Positions 16,298 through 25,639 of a stretch of DNA of 64,000 nt are shown in pieces (positions within the stretch are counted from its first letter, which is position 1; each line of letters begins with the position of its first letter). Made by a program: the position numbers and the translations under genes. This stretch comes from Laspinema sp. D2d (lineage in GTDB: Bacteria > Cyanobacteriota > Cyanobacteriia > Cyanobacteriales > Laspinemataceae): positions 21,542-85,541 of the forward strand of contig NZ_JAMXFC010000029.1 of NCBI RefSeq assembly GCF_025370755.1. Reading direction: 5' to 3'. The notes under the pieces were generated by a model, which saw only the letters and a program-made list of their open reading frames with translations, was not told the origin of the DNA and did not search any database.

Positions 16298-17470
16298 TCA
16301 GCCGCCCATCAGCGCATGGGCGATCGCAATGTAGAACGGTATTCCCACGCCAATCGCGATCGGCGTGCCGATGGCTGTGGATGCGCCTATGTAGGCGGAG
16401 GGATTGGCCGACGGGATACCGGCTCGTAAAGTGGGCGGCCCTGAAATATCTGAACTGGAGGCGGCGATGACCGCCAGGATCACGACACCACCCAGGCTGA
16501 ATCCCGTGGCATAGTGGGCAATCATGCCGAGACCGAAGGCGATAAGCCCATGTAGCAGCGGTGCCACCACGGCATAGACGACGTACCACTGAGCCACTTT
16601 GCGCAGCTCGGCAACCCTTGACCAAGCCTCCATCCCCATGATCAGCATCAGTATCGAAAGCAGGCCGCGAAAGAGGGGGTCGTAGAAGCTTTCATAGACA
16701 CTTTCCGGTCGGGTTAGGATGCCTAGAGCGAGGCCAAGCAGCAGTGCCGATAGGGCAGAACCCTCAAGGCTTTCCTTCACGATGGGCCATATTTTGACCC
16801 GCTCGGGCTGCTTGCTGGGATACCCACTTGCGGTAATGCGCTGCTGGCTGCGATACTCCTGCCTGGTGGTGGGATACTGCGGCTTGCTGCCATAGTCACC
16901 TGCGGCAACCGACTGTTTGCTGAGATACTCCTGCTTGCTGAGATACTCCTGCTTGCTGAGTTCATCGCCTGCGGCATCCCGCTTCTTGCTGCTGGTATAA
17001 ATGCTCGCCACGACGATCGCAGTTACGAGCGCTGGGATGTCCATGAAGGGATACAGTGCGGCGGCCCAGGGTTCGTATTCGATGTTTTGCTCTGCTAGTA
17101 CCGTCAGGGCAGCGGCCATAGTAGAACCACTCACCGCACCGAACAAGCCCGCAGTCGCAATGGCATCCACGGTTTTAACGTTCGGCAACTTAGCCAACGT
17201 GTAGCGCCCGATGAACACGATCAGGATGCCCACTACCACGGCGAACAGCGCGGGCAACAGCATCTCCACCAGATTGCCATTGCGGATTGCAATGCCGCCG
17301 CTTAGGCCGACTTTTATCAGCAGCATGAAGATAATGAACTTATAGATCGCATCTGGAATTTCCAGTTTGCTACCGAGGGCGGCGATGATCATACCACCGA
17401 TCAAAAAGGCGAGTGTCGGGGACTGCAACTGCCCCACGAAGTCCATCAAGAAATAAGACAAAAAATCCAT
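16298..17470 (-). CDS. sbtA: Sodium-dependent bicarbonate transporter SbtA
   Basis: High-affinity Na+/HCO3- symporter of the plasma membrane, part of the CO2-concentrating mechanism. The sequence follows SbtA throughout: MDFLSYFLMDFVGQLQSPTL at the start, GGMIIAALGSKLEIP, GLFGAVSGSTMAAALT, PFMDIPALVTAIVVA, AASSSDISGPPTLRAG and IPSANPSAYIGASTAIGTP. It is 390 residues against about 374 usually; the excess is in the central cytoplasmic loop (about 165-230), where LSKQEY is repeated in tandem. This loop is known to be the regulatory region. The start has AAGGAGAA upstream. Normally sbtB follows in the same operon; here sbtB is on the opposite strand. Confidence 0.95.
   Translation of the reverse strand: MDFLSYFLMDFVGQLQSPTLAFLIGGMIIAALGSKLEIPDAIYKFIIFMLLIKVGLSGGIAIRNGNLVEMLLPALFAVVVGILIVFIGRYTLAKLPNVKTVDAIATAGLFGAVSGSTMAAALTVLAEQNIEYEPWAAALYPFMDIPALVTAIVVASIYTSSKKRDAAGDELSKQEYLSKQEYLSKQSVAAGDYGSKPQYPTTRQEYRSQQRITASGYPSKQPERVKIWPIVKESLEGSALSALLLGLALGILTRPESVYESFYDPLFRGLLSILMLIMGMEAWSRVAELRKVAQWYVVYAVVAPLLHGLIAFGLGMIAHYATGFSLGGVVILAVIAASSSDISGPPTLRAGIPSANPSAYIGASTAIGTPIAIGVGIPFYIAIAHALMGG
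16914..16962 (-). repeat. 18-bp tandem repeat in the SbtA loop
   Basis: The 18-base unit GAGATACTCCTGCTTGCT is repeated in direct tandem and encodes LSKQEY-LSKQEY-LSKQ. It sits in the cytoplasmic linker between the two halves of SbtA and accounts for most of the extra length. Confidence 0.8.
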
Positions 17471-18088
17471 GTTGTAATTCTCCTTAAATTAGATATTAGG
17501 GGTTAAGACGGTAGGCAAATGTGGCCTCGAATCCTGGGTAGTTGGCTATACGCATCCGCGTGAGCAGCGAGTCACTCCGCCACTAAGAATGCATCTGTAT
17601 CTCGGTGCGTCTTGTGCTGGAAGATAAGGTTTCGCTGCGGCGATCGCAGACGAGTCATGGGATAGAAAATTTTTCCATGAATACCTCCTTCCGCTTCCTC
17701 TAACGAGGAGTGATGATTGTGATAAGTAAGTTTTAAGTTGAAGAAAGTAGGGATGAATCGCTTCATCTCTACCGCACAGGTGTTACGCGAATACCTGTTG
17801 TCGATAGGCTGTTCAGAGGTGGCCGCTCTCTGAACGGGGCCCAAAGGTGTCGCGGTCCCGCAGCACCGCCTATAGATGAAGATCTATTAAGACCCGAATC
17901 TCTATGTGCTTAAGTCTATCCTTAAATTTCCATAAATTTGCGATCGTCTTACATGGATCTGCAAAGTAATTTCCAATTCAAATCATAAGGTTTTCTTTTG
18001 GTTTCAGGAAATCCCTATATTTGTGGTTAATGTAAATAGCAATCATAGAATTTTCTCTATACATTGCTGTTAGTAAAAAGGACCCTCT
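17471..18088. other. sbtA upstream region with inverted repeats
   Basis: No convincing gene. Two dyads lie about 310-340 bases upstream of sbtA: CAGGT...ACCTG at 17777-17797 and GTTCAGAG, 9-base spacer, CTCTGAAC at 17811-17835. They could be operators or a leader structure. A 90-codon open frame on the sbtA strand (17572-17844) has no recognisable features and I do not call it a gene. Confidence 0.4.
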
Positions 18089-18330
18089 ATGACTGCACTC
18101 CCCTCTAAAGACCTTGAACGAATGGTGTAAAGAGCGGGCAGAGTTGCCACCAGAAGCGGCTCACACTGTTGATTAGCTGCTGTTGCTCACCGGGGCAAAA
18201 GACTGTGCGGCTGCTGAGTCCTTGAGCAGCCAGCAAGAAACATTAATCCTAGAACCCTTGGAGTTTCAAGATTTAAGGCCCTTCTCTGCCTTTACCCAGG
18301 TCACCTGGTTGTCATAGCGCCAAAAGGATA
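18089..18330 (+). pseudogene. Remnant of a leucine-rich-repeat protein, N-terminal part
   Basis: ATG at 18089 opens MTALPSKDLERMV then stops at 18128; one frame over, the reading continues WCKERAELPPEAAHTVD, a TAG at 18174, LLLLTGAKDCAAAESL, LILEPLEFQDLRPFSAFTQVTWLS, and a second TAG at 18315. The PL..L..L pattern is that of internalin-like leucine-rich repeats. One frameshift and two in-frame stops mark it as decayed. Confidence 0.65.
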
Positions 18331-18427
18331 AGTGTTTTTTATAAAATGCTTCCGCTAATCTGAGTCAATCTTTCTCAATAGAAGGTAGTGGATTCGCCGA
18401 TCTTTGGCATAAACTTAAAAATATGGT

Positions 18428-18456
18428 TCAAGGCAAAACCATAGAGTTTTGCCTTG
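18428..18456. promoter_or_regulatory. Hairpin upstream of sbtB
   Basis: CAAGGCAAAAC, a 7-base loop and GTTTTGCCTTG form a perfect 11-base stem ending 37 bases before the sbtB ATG. It could be a leftover terminator or a 5' leader structure. A similar left arm, TTCAAGGCGAAAGCATAGAT, appears at 19016 upstream of the next gene, so it may be a repeated leader element. Confidence 0.55.
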
Positions 18457-18487
18457 AATTGTCGTAACACAAAGCGTCAAGAGGTAA

Positions 18488-18811
<324 letters not shown>

Positions 18812-18890
18812 CTCAAAACCCCCAGCAATTCTCATTTTGGCAAGAAGTTGTTCAAGCACTGGGAATCTCGGTATTGTAATGACATCTGAG

Positions 18891-18993
18891 ACAGGACTTA
18901 CGCAGATTGTGAGAATACACCTTAAATGTAGAAGATAGCAAGCGAATTGCCTCTACATTTAGGGGTTGATCTTACAGATTGCGTAATTCCTGT
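18891..18993. mobile_element. MITE-like element with ACAGGACTTACGCA ends
   Basis: The 23-base ends (18891-18913 and 18971-18993) are inverted copies differing at a few positions: ACAGGACTTACGCAGATTG against ACAGGAATTACGCAATCTG. Inside, TAAATGTAGA (18923-18932) and TCTACATTTA (18952-18961) form a nested palindrome, so the whole 103 bases fold into one hairpin. It has no coding capacity. GGACTTACGCA-type ends are common for cyanobacterial MITEs. Confidence 0.75.
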
Positions 18994-19193
18994 AATCTTA
19001 ACTTAAGGCTATCGTTCAAGGCGAAAGCATAGATGTTTATCTTCTGTGCGGCATCTATGTCAGGTTTGAGCGACCCACTCTCTCTCCTTGAGACACTCTC
19101 CATTCACAGGTGAATTTTACAACAGGTGTTTCCGTAGCGGCGGGCACTTCTCCTCGACCGGCACACACATTCGATCAGCATGGAGCGGATATC

Positions 19194-19439
19194 ATGAACA
19201 ATTTTGACTCAACTAAACTGCGGACCCAATTTAACAACACTAGCGAAGGCTGGCTAGTACAGGTATATAACGGCGATCGCCGCCTGCTTTGCGTGTTCGA
19301 CTCGTCTCACGCCTGGATTTTTTTGTTGGGCTGTGGGTTGGGTCTCCTACTAGCAGTGGGGTGGTTTAACCTCGCCCGTTACAGTCCATCCCCGACTTAT
19401 GTGCCACCAACAACTCCCCCCGAAATGTTGATTGATTAG
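19194..19439 (+). CDS. Small single-pass membrane protein, unknown
   Basis: An 81-residue protein beginning MNNFDSTKLRTQFNN, with GGAG about 9 bases upstream. A soluble N-terminal part with GWLVQVYNGDRRLLCVFD is followed by a membrane helix (WIFLLGCGLGLLLAVGWFNLA) and a Pro/Thr-rich end. I do not recognise a family. It lies 380 bases after sbtB on the same strand, separated by a MITE, so co-transcription is uncertain. An earlier ATG at 19110 is in frame but adds unremarkable sequence. Confidence 0.55.
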   Translation: MNNFDSTKLRTQFNNTSEGWLVQVYNGDRRLLCVFDSSHAWIFLLGCGLGLLLAVGWFNLARYSPSPTYVPPTTPPEMLID

Positions 19440-19529
19440 CTCACATAGCTAGAAGAGCAATGCCCACGCCACTCTTCCGATTGGGGCGGCCCCATACCGT
19501 CCTCTGGTGAAAACAAGCAGACGCTGGCC

Positions 19530-19790
19530 GGTTCAACTAGACAGGTCGGATGGAGCAGACCAGTCCCTAGCAGATCCAGCCCGGATAACTTTGACAAATT
19601 CATCAGGGCGTTCACCTCAGCCACAGGCTTGTTGTATAGGTCGAGCCAGTGTGCGTTGGTTCAAACCTTCTTGCAGCGGCGAAATATTGGCAACCTGAGT
19701 GTTGAATAGCAGCAGATCTTCGAGTTCGCCTAGGTTGGTTAGTGGTCTGGATAGTGAAAAGTTGTGTGAGATAATTAATGAGAGTCCTTC
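19530..19790 (-). pseudogene. Remnant of a leucine-rich-repeat protein
   Basis: On the minus strand the sequence reads SRPLTNLGELEDLLLFNTQV and ANISPLQEGL, then a stop, then in a new frame NALMNLSKLSGLDLLGTGLL. These are leucine-rich-repeat units in pieces. The orientation is opposite to the remnant on the other side of sbtB. The rest of the 536-base gap to the YqgF-like gene shows nothing I can identify. Confidence 0.6.
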
Positions 19791-19975
19791 AACTGTCCAA
19801 ATTGGGAGAATTTCCTCAATTCGCAAGGGAGGGGTGCATAATAGTAACACGGGTTAAGCTTAGAATTTTGAACAGTATGATTTATGGACTGGTTTTATGC
19901 CGGTCCATTTTTTTGATGCCCCTAGAGCGATCCACGAGGGGTTATACAGAACTTTTCACTGTGCAGTTTGGAAAC

Positions 19976-20398
19976 CTAGCTATTTTGGGCCAAATATCGC
20001 TCAATTAAGAGAATGGCGACGATATCATCGATCGCCCTGGGGGGTTGGCGCATTCCCTGGGGAATCAGCCTAGTCAATCCCCGAGGCGGATACATTTCCC
20101 AATAGCGATCGCGGGCTTGTAAGGTGCTGTAGCGTTCATCCACTTGCACAAGGGGTAACGGGATAGACAGGGATTCGGTAATATGTTCTTGCCACTTTTT
20201 CGACGTGGTGCGATCGCCAATCACGAGCAGATCCACCCCAAATTCTTGATATAAGGATTCAATCACCGCGATCGCCTCTTCCGCCGGAACCACTTCATGG
20301 ACCAACAGTTTGCCCCGGCTATTCATCACGGCAATTCCACACTTCAACCGGCCCGGATCAAATCCCAAAATTACTGTGTCTGTTTGAGCGTTACCCAT
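19976..20398 (-). CDS. YqgF/RuvX-like RNase H-fold protein
   Basis: A 140-residue protein with the start of the YqgF fold: GFDPGRLKCGIAVM supplies the first catalytic Asp, and the VDERYST segment and the late IDDIVAILLIERY supply the acidic residues typical of the Holliday-junction-resolvase/pre-16S rRNA nuclease superfamily. Cyanobacteria carry this paralogue in addition to the usual RuvX. Its exact substrate is not established. It lies 125 bases downstream of, and in the same direction as, the DUF3084 gene, a pairing I recall from other cyanobacteria. Confidence 0.8.
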   Translation of the reverse strand: MGNAQTDTVILGFDPGRLKCGIAVMNSRGKLLVHEVVPAEEAIAVIESLYQEFGVDLLVIGDRTTSKKWQEHITESLSIPLPLVQVDERYSTLQARDRYWEMYPPRGLTRLIPQGMRQPPRAIDDIVAILLIERYLAQNS

Positions 20399-20523
20399 TA
20401 CATTTTTTCCTTTTCAACTCTCCCGAAAACGGGAAACTAACCTGGCAATTACTTCAGCAATTCTTCCCTACCCTTTATTCAGATTAACCCTTAACCAACC
20501 GGGCAAACCCGAACCCAATTTCT

Positions 20524-22284
20524 TTAATCTGTGCGAAACACTACTTTTCCTTGATGAACTACCGTAAATTCTAAAGTCAGTGGACCCGAGGTATAGGTTT
20601 GACCAGCGGAAACCGCTTGAATAATGCCCGGTTCATTATTATTGGGAAGCTGCTTGATAAATTCCATTACCGATGCCAGACGACCATCTCCCACCTGGAT
20701 AGAATCCGTTAAAATTCCCGATCGCCTTGCTCTAAAATTAGCAGCGGCTAACAATAAATTCAATTGTTCTTTAATCTCATCTTCACTCATTTCCGAAGGC
20801 CGGACTGCAGTGGTTGCCACCAGTTCCCCTTCGCCAAAAACTACCTCATTGGGAACCGCATCGGCAAAAACATTTACCTGCCGTTCACCTAACAAATAAT
20901 TGGCAGCGGAGAGAATTCTGACCACATAATCTTGACCATCATCAATTTGGCCGATGAGTTGCTCTAGTTCCGTCTCTGTAATCGCGATCGCCCATTCATT
21001 TCGTTGGGCAGTTCCTGGACGAATCAAGGCGATCGCCGCCAGATTGGCTTCCGTTAACAGTTGTTTGGTTGCTTCGGGAGCAGTTTCTGGGCGCAGGACC
21101 CGCAGGACCCCGGTAGCTAACACCTGATTCCGACGAATGGCAACCGTTCCTTCCCGCAACAGTTGAAAATCCCGTTCCAGACTTTGGACTTCCCCTTGGA
21201 GAAACGCTTGTTGCGTGCCTAACTGTTTCAATAACGTGCGCTGTTCTGTAATCGCCATTTCCTGCTCAGAAATCTGGCGATCGCGCTCGGCAATTTCCTC
21301 CTCCTGAACGGCGATCGCCTGTTCCTGAAGGGCAATCTCCATTTCCTGCCTAGCGATTTCCTGCTCTTGTTTCCCTAACTCCTCTTCCGCCAAGGCGATC
21401 GCCTGCTTTTGAGCGGTAATTTCTGCCGCTTGTTGAGCCATTTGCGCCTGTTGCTCGGCAATATCCCCTTCCTGAACGCTAATTTGCTGTTGCTGTTGCG
21501 TCAGGAGACGAATTTGCTCATCCAGTTGGCTTTTCTGCTCCGTGAGTAACTGCCTCTGTTGTGCCGCTTCCTGCCGTTGCTGCTCAATTTCTGCCTGTTT
21601 GAGGGCCAATTCTCGATCCCGCTGGACAATCGTTGCTCTAACTTGCTCCCCCTGTTCAATCAACTCCCGCCGTTCCAGTTGCAGGGTAGCAATATCATCC
21701 CGCAGCTTCTGCGCCTGTTGGGAAACTTCCGCCAACTGACTTTGAGCGCGCTCGAATTTCCCTTCAATCAAACTCAGTTCAGTTTGGGCTTTCTGAAAAT
21801 CAGTTTGAATGCCGCTAAGTTGAGTCTGAGTTTGATTCAGTTCCCCCTGAGTCTGATTCAGTTGAGCCTGTGTTAGAGCTTGTTTTTGGAGTGCCCCTTG
21901 CAATGAGCGATCGATCTCATTTAATTGTTGTTGCGCCACCACCTGCTGTTCTCGGGCTTGGTTGAGTTCGGCTTCCACCTGCTGTTTCTGGGTAATCACG
22001 GCTACGAGTTCTTTCTGAGCTTCTCGCAATTCTTTGAGTTTTTCATCCAGTTGAAACACCCCCACTCGCAAGGATTTACTCGTGGCAAATAGGATACTCA
22101 AGGTTGAGGCTGCAATCATCAACCCGGTTACAATGGTGACCACCGTAGCGGTTTGTCGGGGGCGCAGACCAAATAGACTTAACCGGGCCTTACCGACTTT
22201 AGTACCGAGGCGATCGCCCAGGGTGGCGAGCAAACCCCCCAAAACTAAGACAGCCAGTATCAGGACGTATGCGCTCGTCATCAC
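20524..22284 (-). CDS. DUF3084 coiled-coil membrane protein
   Basis: 586 residues. Two membrane helices near the N-terminus (SAYVLILAVLVLGGLLATL and ATVVTIVTGLMIAASTLSIL) flank a short loop with LSLFGLRPRQTA. A very long Gln/Glu-rich coiled coil (about 75-370) follows, with repeats such as AQQAAEITAQKQAIALAEEE and EQEIARQEMEIALQEQ, then a globular end (about 380-586) with VLRVLRPET and VNVFADAVPNEVVFGEGE. This is the cyanobacterial DUF3084 architecture; its function is unknown. The coil is presumably cytoplasmic and may act as a spacer or scaffold. Confidence 0.85.
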   Translation of the reverse strand: MMTSAYVLILAVLVLGGLLATLGDRLGTKVGKARLSLFGLRPRQTATVVTIVTGLMIAASTLSILFATSKSLRVGVFQLDEKLKELREAQKELVAVITQKQQVEAELNQAREQQVVAQQQLNEIDRSLQGALQKQALTQAQLNQTQGELNQTQTQLSGIQTDFQKAQTELSLIEGKFERAQSQLAEVSQQAQKLRDDIATLQLERRELIEQGEQVRATIVQRDRELALKQAEIEQQRQEAAQQRQLLTEQKSQLDEQIRLLTQQQQQISVQEGDIAEQQAQMAQQAAEITAQKQAIALAEEELGKQEQEIARQEMEIALQEQAIAVQEEEIAERDRQISEQEMAITEQRTLLKQLGTQQAFLQGEVQSLERDFQLLREGTVAIRRNQVLATGVLRVLRPETAPEATKQLLTEANLAAIALIRPGTAQRNEWAIAITETELEQLIGQIDDGQDYVVRILSAANYLLGERQVNVFADAVPNEVVFGEGELVATTAVRPSEMSEDEIKEQLNLLLAAANFRARRSGILTDSIQVGDGRLASVMEFIKQLPNNNEPGIIQAVSAGQTYTSGPLTLEFTVVHQGKVVFRTD

Positions 22285-22691
22285 TTATTTAACTCCGTCC
22301 AGATCTAGCCAAGACAAAAACTTTCGCAGCTAAAACACTTTGGGAAGACGTCCAGCAAAGCTCCGCTCTTTTGCACTATAACAGATCCAATTGCCGATCC
22401 TGATAGCAGTATTCTCCCCGTTTTTCACGGAATCCCTGCATGGACTCTACCTCTCACACCGCATTCCCTGAGCCTCGTGTCCAGATTCTACAGCGATCGC
22501 CCGTTCTGTCCGTCCCAGTCCCTTCATGACTTGGGTTTTGGCAAAAACATACTTCCACGAGACTGTACCCTCGAACAGTCCCCCCAGGGCAGAAAATCAA
22601 CGGAAGACTGACTAATTCTCACCCCGATCCCCGATCCCCTGATTTTCTCTGCCCTATTCTGTTAAGGTTGACCGTTGTTTTATTGAGCCGA
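22285..22691. other. Gap between ntcA and the DUF3084 gene
   Basis: This 407-base interval shows no certain feature. Two minus-strand frames stay open for about 45 codons around 22440-22600, but neither has a convincing start or a recognisable product. Confidence 0.3.
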
Positions 22692-23363
22692 TCAAGTAAA
22701 TTGCTGACTCAATGCTACGGGATTATGAACGGTGATTTTCTTTTTATGAATGGAGATCATTTGTTCACAACGCAGATCCCCCAACAACCGGGTGACGGTG
22801 ACCCGAGTTGAGCCAATTGCTTCGGCGATCGCCTGATGGGACAACTTTAAATCAATCGTAATCCCCTCGGAAGTCGGTACTCCAAAATCCCGACATAGAA
22901 TAAGTAGAAAACTCACCAACCGCGATCCCATATCCCGATGTGCCAAAGTTTCAATCATCATTTCTGTCTGTAAAATCCGCGAAGATAAGCCCCGCAACAT
23001 CAACATAGACAGTTCGGGATCTTCCTTCAGCGCCTTTTCCACCTGGTCGATCGGGACCGAAAGCAATTCGACAGGGGTAAAGGCTACGGCATGATAAAAG
23101 CGGTCCGAACGATGTCCCGTAATCAGGGAGAGTACCCCAAAGACACTATTTTCCCGCAGCAGGGCCACGGTAATTTCCTCTCCCGCTTCATAGACGCGGG
23201 ATAGCTTAACGGCACCTTTGAGTAAAAAATAAACTCGTTCAGCGGGATCCCCAGGGAAAAAGATGGTCTTTCCTCGTTCGTAATTTTCCACCACTGGGGG
23301 AAACGATCCACTTCCCATCTGACGGAATACTGCGGCTAGTGGTCTATCTTGGGTCATTACCAT
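22692..23363 (-). CDS. ntcA: Global nitrogen regulator NtcA
   Basis: A CRP/FNR-family transcription factor that senses 2-oxoglutarate and controls nitrogen assimilation genes at GTA-N8-TAC sites. At 223 residues it is the standard length. Typical segments are the cyclic-nucleotide-like beta barrel ([40 protein letters not shown]), the long dimerisation helix ([20 protein letters not shown]) and the helix-turn-helix ([20 protein letters not shown]) near residue 180. The end [11 protein letters not shown] is diagnostic. An ATG two codons downstream is a possible alternative start. I could not find a perfect GTA-N8-TAC box upstream. Confidence 0.96.
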   Translation of the reverse strand: MVMTQDRPLAAVFRQMGSGSFPPVVENYERGKTIFFPGDPAERVYFLLKGAVKLSRVYEAGEEITVALLRENSVFGVLSLITGHRSDRFYHAVAFTPVELLSVPIDQVEKALKEDPELSMLMLRGLSSRILQTEMMIETLAHRDMGSRLVSFLLILCRDFGVPTSEGITIDLKLSHQAIAEAIGSTRVTVTRLLGDLRCEQMISIHKKKITVHNPVALSQQFT

Positions 23364-23428
23364 ATCCGTTCCTTCTAATTGTCATGTCGTATCTTCTTTT
23401 TTGATAACTTGCTAACGGTTTATTGTCA

Positions 23429-23746
23429 TTACCGACCGGCTCTTGTTAGAGTTCTCTGACTTTTGTACTTTACATTACTTAAACGGACGATTCGCGGTTT
23501 TTTTGTGCTTGGGGATACAGAATTGCGACCAGTTGGCTGATCCCTGGATAAAAATATTTCCATCGCCAATTTCCGTCGAGGGGTCACCTCCAAACCCACG
23601 CCACCCAGAAGGGCGATCGGCCAATAGCCCCGTTCCAGAGTCCCCCGTTGTGATTCAATCAAATTGGGGAACAGACCCAACGCGGTAGACGCGATCGCGT
23701 CCAACCTCGGGTCTGATGGCGGCAACCGTAGCCCGTCAACCGCCAT
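23429..23746 (-). CDS. Possible small protein, unknown (uncertain)
   Basis: The frame encodes LRLPPSDPRLDAIASTALGL, FPNLIESQRGTLERGYWPIA and LLGGVGLEVTPRRKLAM. It stays open well upstream of the ATG, almost to the fabI start (PQGEAGGITGLSPKEQSPLM), which is longer than expected by chance and gives a protein-like composition. No family is recognised and the region also has to hold the ntcA and fabI promoters. It could be a real small gene, a decayed one, or accidental. Confidence 0.25.
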   Translation of the reverse strand: MAVDGLRLPPSDPRLDAIASTALGLFPNLIESQRGTLERGYWPIALLGGVGLEVTPRRKLAMEIFLSRDQPTGRNSVSPSTKKPRIVRLSNVKYKSQRTLTRAGR

Positions 23747-23847
23747 CAGGGGCGACTGCTCTTTCGGGGACAGCCCTGTGATCCCGCCAGCCTCACCCTG
23801 GGGCCAAACCCTTGTTCCTGAGTAATTTTTACTAGAATAAACCCTCC

Positions 23848-24624
23848 ATGCTAGATTTAACAGGAAAAAACGCCTTAGTCACCGGAATTGCTAACAACCG
23901 TTCCATCGCTTGGGGTATCGCCCAACAACTCCACAAAGCTGGGGCCAATCTCGGCATTACCTATCTCCCGGATGAAAAGGGCCGTCAAGAAAAAAAAGTC
24001 AAGGAATTAGTTGAACCCCTTAATCCCAGTTTGTTTGTCCCCTGCAACGTCCAGGATGACGCCCAAATTCAAGCCACCTTCGACACCATTCGCGAAACCT
24101 GGGATAAAATTGACATCCTGATCCACTGCCTCGCCTTTGCGGGTAAAGAGGAACTCTCCGGAGACTTCAGCAACACCTCCCGCGAAGGCTTTACCCGCGC
24201 CTTGGATATTAGTTCCTACTCCTTGGTTTCCCTCGCGGCTGCCGCCAAACCCCTAATGACCGAAGGCGGCAGCATCGTCACCCTCACCTACCTCGGTGGC
24301 GTCCGTGTTATCCCTAACTACAACGTCATGGGAATTGCCAAAGCTGCCTTAGAAATGAATGTCCGTTACCTCGCCGCTGAAATGGGACCCCAAAATGTCC
24401 GCGTCAATGGCATCTCTGCCGGTCCCATCCGGACCCTCGCCTCTTCTGCCGTCGGTGGCATCCTGGACATGATCCACCATGTGGAAGAAATGGCCCCCCT
24501 CCGCCGGACTGTCACCCAAACGGAAGTGGGCAATACTGCCGCATTCCTCTGTAGTGACTTATCCAGCGGCATCACCGGTCAAATTATCTATGTCGATTCC
24601 GGCTACTGCATTATGGGAATGTAA
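23848..24624 (+). CDS. fabI: Enoyl-[acyl-carrier-protein] reductase (NADH)
   Basis: Catalyses the last reduction of each fatty-acid elongation cycle, NADH-dependent, in the cytoplasm. It is an SDR of 258 residues. The FabI-specific nucleotide site TGIANNRSIAWGIA is at 12-25, and the catalytic pair follows the FabI spacing Y-x6-K (Y158, K165 in YNVMGIAK) with the substrate Tyr148 in LTYLGG. SAGPIRTLA and DSGYCIMGM are further family signatures. It is a single gene on the plus strand. Confidence 0.96.
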   Translation: MLDLTGKNALVTGIANNRSIAWGIAQQLHKAGANLGITYLPDEKGRQEKKVKELVEPLNPSLFVPCNVQDDAQIQATFDTIRETWDKIDILIHCLAFAGKEELSGDFSNTSREGFTRALDISSYSLVSLAAAAKPLMTEGGSIVTLTYLGGVRVIPNYNVMGIAKAALEMNVRYLAAEMGPQNVRVNGISAGPIRTLASSAVGGILDMIHHVEEMAPLRRTVTQTEVGNTAAFLCSDLSSGITGQIIYVDSGYCIMGM

Positions 24625-24679
24625 TCCCTGAAGAATTGAGAATTTAGGTTTCAAACTCGCGCTTCCATTCCCAAAACCC

Positions 24680-24855
24680 CCCGTAAAAAGGCGGTTCCAA
24701 AAGCCCCCCTTCGTAAGGGGGGTTGGGGGGATCTCTTCTTCTCTTCTCCCTAATTCAAGCCTTTGATCTCTTAATTAGACCTCTTGCAAAAATCCGGATT
24801 GATCCCCCCAACCCCCCTTTTTAAGGGGGGCTTTAAAGAATTTTGCAAGAAGTCT
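24680..24855. repeat. CCCCCCTT...AAGGGGGG repeats and a 79-bp MITE upstream of hisB
   Basis: Two C/G-rich palindromic copies lie in opposite orientation: AGCCCCCCTTCGTAAGGGGG followed by GTTGGGGGGATC at about 24700-24732, and GATCCCCCCAACCCCCC followed by AAGGGGGGC at about 24800-24831. The second is enclosed by inverted ends AGACCTCTTGCAAAA (24777-24791) and TTTTGCAAGAAGTCT (24841-24855), which defines a 79-base MITE-like unit. A further relative (TCCCCCTTTCTAAGGGGG) is at 25670 after hisB. Confidence 0.75.
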
Positions 24856-24930
24856 ATTGTTCAAGGTTTCCCCACCGACAAGATAAGATTAAGATTAAGA
24901 CTATTTTTGCGATCGCCATCAAAGCCAATT

Positions 24931-25596
24931 ATGCCTACAAGTATTACCCCGACTTCTTCCGCCGAGACTCCTACAAAAACTGATTCTCAAAACCATTTAG
25001 GTCAACTCCCCCGGATGTCCACCGTCCGACGCACTACTGGGGAAACTGATGTCCATGTGACGATTAATCTTGATGGTCAAGGACACTGTACCGCTGCTAC
25101 AGGTGTACCCTTTCTCGACCATATGTTACATCAAATTGCTTCTCACGGCTTAATTGACCTGGAGGTAAAAGCCACTGGAGATATAGAAATTGATGACCAT
25201 CATACCAATGAAGATGTGGGGATTACATTGGGTCAAGCCGTGGGTAAAGCCCTGGGCGATCGCAAAGGTATCGTCCGTTTCGGTCACTTTGTCGCCCCCC
25301 TCGATGAAGCCTTAATTCAAGTCGCCCTGGACTTTTCCGGTCGCCCTCACTTAAGCTATGGCTTAGACATTCCTACCCAACGAGTGGGAACGTATGACAC
25401 CCAATTAGTGAGGGAATTCTTCGTGGCGATCGTCAATCACGCCCAAATGACCTTACACATCCGCCAACTCGACGGCATTAATTCTCATCACATCATCGAA
25501 GCCACCTTCAAAGCCTTCGCCCGCAGTCTACGCATGGCAACGGAAATCGACCCCCGTCGCGCCACCACCATCCCCAGTTCTAAAGGCGTTCTTTAA
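24931..25596 (+). CDS. hisB: Imidazoleglycerol-phosphate dehydratase
   Basis: Dehydrates imidazoleglycerol phosphate to imidazole acetol phosphate in histidine synthesis. It is the monofunctional form, 221 residues from the ATG used here. The manganese-binding signatures are complete: [28 protein letters not shown], and the mirror motifs [11 protein letters not shown] and the late [13 protein letters not shown]. The frame stays open upstream to 24784, but that part ([15 protein letters not shown]) is only the translation of the MITE and is not protein. A strong hairpin terminator follows. Confidence 0.95.
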   Translation: MPTSITPTSSAETPTKTDSQNHLGQLPRMSTVRRTTGETDVHVTINLDGQGHCTAATGVPFLDHMLHQIASHGLIDLEVKATGDIEIDDHHTNEDVGITLGQAVGKALGDRKGIVRFGHFVAPLDEALIQVALDFSGRPHLSYGLDIPTQRVGTYDTQLVREFFVAIVNHAQMTLHIRQLDGINSHHIIEATFKAFARSLRMATEIDPRRATTIPSSKGVL

Positions 25597-25608
25597 CTTC
25601 CAATGTTT

Positions 25609-25639
25609 GCGATAACGACATCAAGTCGTTATCGCATTT
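25609..25639 (+). terminator. Terminator of hisB
   Basis: GCGATAACGAC, ATCAA loop, GTCGTTATCGC is a perfect 11-base stem followed by ATTTT, 13 bases after the hisB stop. The stem core is related to the dispersed AACGAC/GTCGTT palindromes seen elsewhere in the window. Confidence 0.75.

Noticed and set aside
17572..17844. 90-codon frame upstream of sbtA
   Set aside because: No recognisable features; it overlaps inverted repeats and probably is leader or decayed DNA.
22440..22600. Small gene on the minus strand between ntcA and the DUF3084 gene
   Set aside because: Two frames are open at once and neither has a start codon with a ribosome site or a known pattern.
23364..23450. NtcA autoregulatory box upstream of ntcA
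   Set aside because: I found no GTA-N8-TAC match; the closest candidates miss one half-site.
24784..24930. N-terminal extension of HisB
   Set aside because: It is the translation of a MITE and G/C-run repeat, not conserved protein.
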